64,000 nucleotides of DNA from Aplectana chamaeleonis. Its lineage: Eukaryota > Nematoda > Chromadorea > Rhabditida > Cosmocercidae. Positions 44,973 to 64,000 of this stretch are shown in pieces. The notes beneath the pieces were generated by a model. It saw nothing but the letters and a program-made list of their open reading frames with translations. It searched no databases and was not told the DNA's origin. The position numbers and the translations under genes are program-made. Location of the stretch: contig JAPDOI010001362.1 in assembly GCA_029168955.1 (NCBI GenBank), positions 62,001-126,000 of the forward strand, read 5' to 3'. Every line of letters starts with the position of its first letter. Position 1 is the stretch's first letter.

Positions 44973-46886
44973 TCACTTTCTCTGTTGAAGGTTATTCGCC
45001 AACCACTCCATAGCTTCATCTAGTCCCTCTCCTTTGGAAGCAGACGTCTTGAAGATCTGGAACGTTCGATTCCGCAACGCCTCCAATCCTAGCGCTTTGT
45101 GCACTTCGGCTGGCGTCAAACAGTTGGGAATATCCTTAAATGATACCATTACACTTATTCAAACATTATCTTCTTCACTACAAAAAAAAACCTGTTTATT
45201 GGCCAAAACTGCCAGAATCGCTCCTTGAAGCTCATCTTCTTGAAGCATGGCCACTAACTCTTGACGTGAGATGCCAACCTTAAATAGGCAGTTAGACTCT
45301 GGTTCAGCTCAAGTGAACTCCTATTTTCGACTATCACAGCGCAGAGTGGTGGCTTTTTCGTCGGAATCTCCTTATCACTAGTTATTTCTCACCGAGGCCT
45401 ACGCTCCGCTACTGGTGATAATCGAAATCGACAGGCCACTAGAGATTTTCCAAGGTGTAACTCCAACTTAGCAGCATGGTAGTGTATTGCATCAGCCTTC
45501 GACTAACCCTGTCCCTATCTGCTGAGTCAACGACGTAGATAATGGCATCCGTGTTCGCATAGTAGCATCTCCAGTACGGACGGATTGAAGTTTGTCCACC
45601 AAGATCCCACACCTTAACGAACCGATCTACAGGTGATATTACCTTATCAGTCCGACTTCTATGTTCCCGGGTTGATTAAAATAGTGTCTAGCTTTCCTAG
45701 TAAGAGAAAAGCACCATAACGCTTAGAAAATGGAAAAGGTTGTTTTTTTTAACATATTTAGTCGCTCCTTTCAAGCGATCTATAAATTACAGAACTACGC
45801 TTTTTATAGCGCCATCAGAGAAAATGAAAAAAAGAAAGCGCAATTTCTTTGGCTATTTCCGAACATGCACGTCTTATACTGCGTAATATATTTGTTATTA
45901 TTATTATAGGAGAAAACTTGTAATGTCCACGTTATTTTTATAGGATGTCGCTGCTGGCACGCTTAGAAGCGAGAGGGATATTGGGCGCTTCAGAGTGGCG
46001 TCGCAGAGAAACTTTCTGACGCGGAGACGGCGTGAGTGATAGGGGGTGCTACGCAGCGTAAACCGTGCCGCGCAATGAAGGTGACAGTGCGCGAGCTGAG
46101 CGAGATTCGCCGCGACGGCAGCGACATCGCACCATGGAAAAGGTTTCAACTTTTTTTTTGGCTGTTACTCCCGTACCGCCGTATTTTATTCGCATTTGTT
46201 AGTGTTCCTTTGTTACTATCTGCCCATTCATTTTGTGTTAAAACATTTATTCTGTAAAATGAAAACCCAAATCGAACTAAAGACGTAGAAGAGGTAAGAG
46301 ACGCAGAGACCTATGGCTATCAATCAGTAGATTTCGCCTCAGACAGCTGCGTTCTCGTGAAGGATTACACAGACCATACAGTCCATTTCGGAGTGACGTT
46401 CATATCAGCAGTGCCAGACAGCCGCTATTGCGCCACGCAGCGCAAGCAATACCGTGCTGAGATCACTAGGGTTATATTCGAGCTGCTTGCCACAACACCG
46501 GTTGTCTGCAGCAGTGCTAATTTTGCTCCGAATAAGTACAAAAATGTTGATAGAGCACGTTCTGTGTCTTTTCGAACAAATTTGTTGTACTTCGGGAAAT
46601 TATATACTATCAACTACCGTATCACAACGAAATCACCTGAAACTTGAGATTCTTGTATTCGACCTGCTCAACATTGAATCCTATTGTCGGAATAGTTGTA
46701 ACGACTTCTCCCACCTTGAATAGTATAAAAATAGCGAGACAAATTTCGTGAAAAATGATAAGATTTGATGAATACCTGTAGTCTATAAAGAATAGTTGTT
46801 TTTCCAGCACCATCCAATCCAAGGATCAGAATTCGCATCTCTCGCTGCCCGAAAAGGCCACGGAAGTAGCTGAGAACTCCGCCCAT
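44973..46886 (-). CDS. arl-1: ARF-like GTPase 1 (Golgi small GTPase)
   Basis: Exons: 46776-46886, 46637-46714, 45508-45612, 45192-45278, 44973-45134. They join without a gap in phase (every intron is phase 0) to 180 residues, the usual ARL1 length. ARL1 acts at the trans-Golgi, recruiting GRIP-domain golgins when GTP-bound. Visible motifs: N-myristoylation MGG start, P-loop GLDGAGKT (23-30), switch I PTIGFN with Thr47, switch II WDLGGQ (65-70), NKQD (125-128, split between exons 4 and 5), and SAS near 158. The start is set by the MGG context and by a 3' splice site 9 bases upstream. All catalytic residues are intact. The symbol rests on strong similarity to C. elegans and human ARL1. Confidence 0.95.
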
Positions 46887-46895
46887 GTTCTCGAC

Positions 46896-46897
46896 CT
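46896..46897 (-). promoter_or_regulatory. 3' splice site just upstream of arl-1 start (likely trans-splice site)
   Basis: On the - strand catgtgcag precedes gtcgagaac and then ATG, leaving a 9-base leader, as expected for spliced-leader addition. Confidence 0.5.
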
Positions 46898-46969
46898 GCA
46901 CATGAGCACAATGCCACTTTCTCGAACAAAACACTGACAAATATCATAAGGATGCTGGCTTGAATACAA

Positions 46970-47485
46970 AACTTAGGTGTCAGGCAGGAATCGAACCCGT
47001 ATCGCATCGCTTTCCGGGCGAGAGTTAAACTATCACACTACCGAAACCTCTGCATTCCTCAGCTAATTCACACATGAACTGTGCAGGTATAACAGCAATC
47101 ACCCGATAACGGATATGATTTGGTTAGCACAAATCGGCATTAAATCCAGTTAGGCTGAGACCTTTAGAAGTCCAAATTCTGATGTTTTTGAATATTTAAT
47201 GCCTTTTTTATGGCATGGTGTACGATCACAAGTTATCAAAAGCTTGCTGGTAAAAACATCAAAATTCTGCTTTCAAAAAGGCAGCTTAACTGGATTTAAT
47301 GCCGATTTGTGCTTACCAGATCATGCCCGTTATCGGGTGATTGCTGTTGTGCCTACACGTTCATGTGTCAATTGGCTGAGGAATGCAGGGCGGTGTCGCT
47401 AGTATTATGGTAACATACTCGACTGGAAAGCGATGCGATGCTGATCCGATTCCTGCTTGACAGCTAAGCTTTGTATTCAACCCAG
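46970..47485. mobile_element. Foldback element with tRNA-like arms
   Basis: The left arm (about 46976-47185) and right arm (about 47265-47480) are reverse complements, sharing atcacccgataacgg and aatcggcattaaatccag. At both outer ends lies a tRNA-like sequence (46976-47047 on -, about 47393-47465 on +). The centre is AT-rich. It separates KRI1 and arl-1. Confidence 0.75.
46976..47047 (-). pseudogene. tRNA-like sequence (pol III box A/B remnant)
   Basis: 72 nt with a B box (gggttcgattcc), an A-box-like tagtgtgatagttt, a six-of-seven paired acceptor stem and a 4-bp anticodon stem (tcgc/gcga) around loop ccggaaa. The loop has C instead of the invariant U33, and the D arm is weak. A decayed tRNA or SINE head rather than a working tRNA. 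Confidence 0.55.
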
Positions 47486-48006
47486 CAACCTTGTGATATC
47501 TTGTGGTTATATAACATGCCATAAAAAGACATTCAATATTCGAAAACATTGAAAAAATGTTCTAACCTTGTGTCGACGAAATACAAACTCGTTGGTAGAA
47601 TGCACGTGAGGGAAAACTGAAAGTTTGATTGATAGATGTCAATACAAAGGCATTCACATAAGGAAATGAGACGGATAATTTGCAAATATGCGGTATCTCA
47701 TAACCATCTTAACTCATACTGGCACACGACAACAAATTATTTATAAACAATTCGATAACAACAAAGTCAACAACAAAAATCAACTTTAACAACCATATAT
47801 TCCCATAGACAACATGTCCGCGGCACTCTCTTTTCTGGCAAATTCATCTAAGCAAATGCTAACACTCCCACTTTTGTCCTTCCACGGCATCGTGGAAACC
47901 TTAGAACGCACCCCCAGAATTTTTTCTTAAAGTCAGCATTAGAAAAGAACTGTCCACTATAGGAAAGCCGAAGATGCCGCGTAAGCACATAATACGACAG
48001 CTACAA
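47486..48006. other. KRI1 3' flank
   Basis: AT-rich, no gene or repeat recognised; presumably the KRI1 3' UTR and spacer to arl-1. Confidence 0.45.
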
Positions 48007-60760
<12,754 letters not shown>

Positions 60761-61413
60761 CTGCAAAAGAGAATCATTTAGGTCGGCAGCAGTTACCGAA
60801 CAACATCTGACATCTTACTGTTTGTTACAATTTTTTTCGTGGAGAAAAAGGAATCTCCTCAATCATAATCTTTTTCTCTCCCGTGCTACTCCCAGTAACC
60901 TCAGCATGATGAAGACTCCTAACTAGGGCTTACCTTACATTTCCCGAGGGCTTTTATAAAACCATGTGATGATAGTTGTAAGTATGGGACACAGCTTCGA
61001 TAGCCCGTTTTCCAAATCCCCTAAATGCCTCGAAAGATCACAGATTTCCAATAGTGCACATTTGCAGACCTTTGCGAAGAGAAGGAGGGTACACGAATGG
61101 CAATTTTCAGGGTGTTTAGATCTTCAGTCTAACGCTCTCCCAACTGAGCTATCGAGGCTCGGAGTGCTGATTACGAATCTGAGGTCCATTTGTCATTATT
61201 TGAAAAAATCCGTCTGATTTGGTCCGAAGCTGCAAAATGGGGGAAATTTTGCTGGTCAAACGCGATTTTTGACGATTTCAAGAACGCTGCGACGAACTGG
61301 CCTTAAAACTTCTACAAAGGAGTTCTTTGGGCCGCCTGTCACACATCTGTGGTTGGTTTATCTATTTTCCTTGGATTACGGTATGTAACTGTGGGTACAT
61401 GCTACGGCGCTTT
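60761..61413. other. KRI1 intron or upstream region with dispersed repeat
   Basis: The 3' splice site cttttgcag at 60761 shows that an upstream exon exists, but none is convincing here. The block 61165-61310 matches 30330-30480. A tRNA-Phe half lies within. Confidence 0.5.
61115..61158 (-). pseudogene. tRNA-Phe(GAA) 5' half
   Basis: The 44 nt starting gcctcgatagctcagttggg match the 5' half of a nematode-type tRNA-Phe: acceptor strand, D arm, and a complete anticodon arm (ttaga, loop ctgaaga with anticodon GAA, tctaa). The variable loop, T arm and acceptor 3' strand are absent, replaced by repeat sequence. Not a functional gene. Confidence 0.8.
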
Positions 61414-61465
61414 GGCCCAACCTTCTTCTTCTTCTTCTTCTTCTCCAGCCTCGAAGTGGTTTTTG

Positions 61466-62767
61466 TCAACGGTTGAGGAACTGGGCGGCCTTGACAGGAT
61501 TCGTCCAAAGGTCCATTGTGGTTAAGGAGGTAGGTCTCTTCGGGCACATGAACAAGTGCGCCGTGTCGTGTCCGGGAGCACCACAGTCCGGGCATGCGTC
61601 TGGACGGCTACTGTCGATCTTGTTGACGTAAGACATGAGCAGAATAGAGTGACCACAGCGCAGCGAGGCAGGAGCACATCTGGCTCGTCTGCCGAGTTGA
61701 GACTCGGACTCGCAAACCCGAGGCGGCACTGTTCCCAAGATAGGGTTCACAGCCGCCTTCGTTAGATATCCTCGAACAAACTGGGTGTGCTCCTCACGCA
61801 GAAGACGAAGCCTTTCCTTGTTGGAGTCGACCCATCTCTGTACATCAACTTTACGAGGAGCATCGGCGAACGGCGTCCTAATCGACCTCTCTCTTATGGG
61901 CTTCATGATTCTCTTTGACGGATGATTCGTCTGTCTCAGAACATTAACATACATCTGCTGTGCCTGGAGTTCACAATGCTCCTTAACTGGCAATATGCAG
62001 GCCTCCGCGTGAAGATGTTCTATCGGGGAGCTCCTTGCACAACCGGTAGCAATTCTAAGCGCAGCATTCTGTACACGCTGCAGCTTATTCCAGGAGCTGT
62101 CAGACACCAGGTGCTGACACACTGGTGCCGCATATTCCAGAGCCAGCCGAAGTATTGCTCTGTAGGTTTTCAAAATAGTCTCTCGGCTGCTTCCCCATGA
62201 TGTTCCTCCGAGAGCTCTCAAGATATTAAGCCTAGCCTTGACGACTGTTTGTTTCTGTTCCGCGTTTTTGTGGAACTTCAGTGACGGATCAAGAATAAGG
62301 CCAAGCAGCTTGGGGAATTTTGCTGCTGGCAACAGGTCACCATCCCATTTGACATCTGGATCGGCACCGTGTTCCTTGGTGTTAGTTGTGAACACTGCAA
62401 CAGAGGATTTTGCGGCAGAGACTGTGAGCATCATATTATCGAGGAAGAGCTTCAACTCGACGAGACAGGCGCTGATCTTGTTAGCGGCTATCTGCAGGTC
62501 ACGGTCCTGGCACATGATGGTGATGTCGTCGGCATACATAACAATCTTTACATCATTGGGAGACTCGGGAATGTCCTCAATATACAGGCTGAATAGGGCA
62601 GGGGACAACACTCCGCCTTGCGGAACACCGGCTGCTATTGGAATGCTATCGGATACATGATTCTGGAACAGAACCCTAGCCCGGCGGGATTTCGTGAACG
62701 CTGCAATCCATCGCTTCTGCCATGATGGTAGCGACGACTTGAGCAAATTCTCGGACAGCAGTCCCAA
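61466..62767 (-). pseudogene. LINE-A reverse transcriptase, longest intact frame
   Basis: 433 codons without a stop: RT palm with GVPQGGVLSPALFSLY (47 on) and YADDITIMC (78-81 catalytic YADD), the thumb (KFPKLLGLILDPSLKFHKN), NAALRIATGCARSSP, and a C-terminal zinc knuckle CPDCGAPGHDTAHLFMC at 392-408. A frameshift near 62815-62845 separates it from the upstream frame with the first catalytic Asp context. The first residues shown are internal to the RT, not a real start. Confidence 0.85.
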
Positions 62768-62817
62768 GTTAACAGAGTCAAACGCTTTGCTCAGGTCGAC
62801 GGCGACGGCTACCGTTT

Positions 62818-63543
62818 TCAGGAGTTTCTCATGTTGAACCCATCGACCGCAAAGCTCACGATCTCCAATAGAGCAGTAGTAGTAGAGTGAGGTTTCCTGA
62901 ACCCATGCTGATTCTGCTGTCGCTCATTTTGATCAGCCAGGTCCGTCACGATCGACTTTTCAGCTAATCTAGCGACGGGCAATAACAGGCTTATTGGTCG
63001 AAAGCCCTTTGCCGTGCTTTGGGACTTGCCTGGCTTTGGCAACGGTATCACATTGGCTGTCTTCCAAGCTTGGGGTAGAGTGCAGGTCCGGAAAGAAGTG
63101 TTAATGATATCTGCAAGCATCGGTAGAAGTTCCGTGTGAAGCTTCTTCAGGATGGCTGGGGAGATACCGTCAGGTCCGATAGCCTTCGAATTCCGCATTT
63201 CTTTGATAGCCTTCTCTACTTGTGTGAGAGTAAAGGCCTCAGAAGCGTTCATGAGCGGCGACCGGCCCAGCTCTCTACCCAGGCCTCTGTTTTGCACGCC
63301 TCGCTCGGTACGTGTGATGAAAAAATTCTTGCCGAGTGCGTAAGCAGCCGCTTTCCCTGATTTGAAGACGTTCTCCTCGAACTCAAAAGTGGAGCTCATC
63401 GGGGGAGCGGACTTTCCGGAAATTTTCCTCAACACTTTCCACGTCGTAGTTCCGTCCACCTTGAAATTCAGCTTTTCAGTGAACTTCTCCCAGCATTCCC
63501 TCTTGTTCTTATCCAGATCCTGCTTGATCTCATTATCCAGCAC
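62818..63543 (-). pseudogene. LINE-A linker and RT N-terminal part
   Basis: Encodes KRECWEKFTEKLNFKVDGTT, EKAIKEMRNSKAIGPDGISP, LPQAWKTANVIPLPKPGKS and HGFRKPHSTTTALLEIVSFA. It ends at a premature stop created by the frameshift near 62820, immediately before VAVDLSKAFDSVN in another frame. Confidence 0.8.
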
Positions 63544-63631
63544 AGCGATCTCCGGGTCTAGATGGTCTGCGGCTCTCTTCTCATCTCTGGTTCTTATCTT
63601 CTGCAGTATTTCCCTGCTGACATTTGGAAAA

Positions 63632-63905
63632 AAAGGTCAGAGAAGTGAAGGTCAGAGAAGTGCACCCACCTTTGGCATCCGAAGCACTGGACACTTGTTT
63701 TATGCCAGGTAACATCCTCGCCGCAGGTGGCACATGGATACTTCTGTGCTGGACCTGGATTCCTCTCGACGCCGGCCCTTTGTAATAAAATCCTCAGGAG
63801 AGCTGCGGCCGGCCAGCACCTCTCCCATGACAAAAACCCTCTTCTTGGAGGGGTTGACGTCGGTTTGCACGGAGGCGATCTTTTTCCTGCACACTGCCAC
63901 GGCAC
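63632..63905 (-). pseudogene. LINE-A N-terminal region: 2A-like motif and PHD-like finger
   Basis: Residues 40-52 read LLQRAGVERNPGP (63788-63750) after a basic/hydrophobic N-terminus. Then comes a zinc finger CATCGEDVTWHKTSVQCFGC and QRWVH, with Cys-x2-Cys twice and a His as in PHD fingers. It is cut off at the deletion that removes the endonuclease. The N-terminus may start at an ATG at 63903-63905 or slightly upstream. Confidence 0.75.
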
Positions 63906-63930
63906 GAACGTACGACATCTCGGCAGCTTG

Positions 63931-63960
63931 GAGGGGGTTGGGGTCGGCCCAACCCCCTCC
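63931..63960. repeat. 13-bp stem hairpin at the LINE-A 5' border
   Basis: ggagggggttggg and cccaaccccctcc are exact complements. They overlap the right target-site duplicate. The remaining 40 bases to the window end contain a C-run and no gene. Confidence 0.7.
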
Positions 63961-64000
63961 TAAATCGAGCAATTTGCTCAGTCCCCCCCCCCCTTGCGAA

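Larger units (their letters stand above)
61423..63945 (-). mobile_element. LINE-A copy A11 with 9-bp target-site duplication
   Basis: Flanked by exact direct repeats ggcccaacc (61414-61422 and 63946-63954), with an (AAG)n tail at the left. It starts near the LINE-A 5' end and keeps the 2A-like motif and PHD-like finger. It lacks nearly all of the endonuclease: the sequence jumps at about 63632-63660, where ggtcagagaagtg is duplicated. It then holds the linker and entire RT. Recent, but not autonomous. Confidence 0.9.

Noticed and set aside
46976..47047. A functional tRNA gene (anticodon GGA)
   Set aside because: C at position 33, a poor D arm and no long variable arm for Ser; it is part of a palindromic repeat.
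60900..60975. A possible upstream KRI1 exon ending at ctcgggaaatgtaaggtaag
   Set aside because: The donor is good, but the preceding codons show no KRI1 similarity and no acceptor was identified.

Overview
The window is nuclear DNA of a nematode, most likely a repeat-rich clade V parasite of the hookworm/strongylid kind (the lineage is inference). Evidence: three split protein-coding genes with nematode relatives, 3' splice sites of the TTTCAG type a few bases upstream of start codons (as for spliced-leader addition), and a 21-base match to the nematode SL1 spliced leader at 3622-3642. There is no bacterial-style gene organisation.

Three host genes could be rebuilt exon by exon. A DNAJC9/dnj-23 J-domain co-chaperone lies on the + strand (31592-44411). 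It is convergent with a complete five-exon arl-1 ARF-like GTPase on the - strand (44973-46886). Upstream of arl-1 on the same strand is a KRI1 ribosome-biogenesis gene (48007-60760; 15 exons seen, 5' end outside the window). dnj-23 and KRI1 each contain one giant intron (11.7 kb and 8.6 kb) filled with transposons, with reading phase kept across it.

Nearly everything else is mobile or repeated DNA. 1-7515: remains of a non-LTR retrotransposon (LINE-A) into which a second LINE-A copy with an inverted 5' part and a CR1/L2-like element headed by SL1 have inserted. 7516-23460: long inverted arms (7516-8521 against 20911-23098) enclosing pyrimidine/purine tracts, a 200-bp hairpin element, a chain of TTAA-flanked piggyBac-type MITEs and a 1.4-kb minisatellite. 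23461-26369: nested inverted repeats bounded by LINE-A 5' ends. 27.4-31.5 kb: two TIR elements and a Penelope-like reverse transcriptase remnant. 32.3-43.5 kb: a pile of LINE-A and LINE-B copies in both orientations inside dnj-23. 46.97-47.48 kb: a foldback with tRNA-like arms. 49.4-56.9 kb: a mariner split by a LINE-A copy, itself split by a 2.1-kb foldback and other elements, all inside the KRI1 intron. 61.4-63.9 kb: a LINE-A copy with a 9-bp target-site duplication.

LINE-A encodes an N-terminal 2A-like NPGP motif followed by a PHD-like zinc finger, an APE-type endonuclease, a reverse transcriptase with YADD, and a C-terminal zinc knuckle, and ends in an (AAG)n tail. LINE-B is a related family. 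No LINE copy here has fully intact reading frames.
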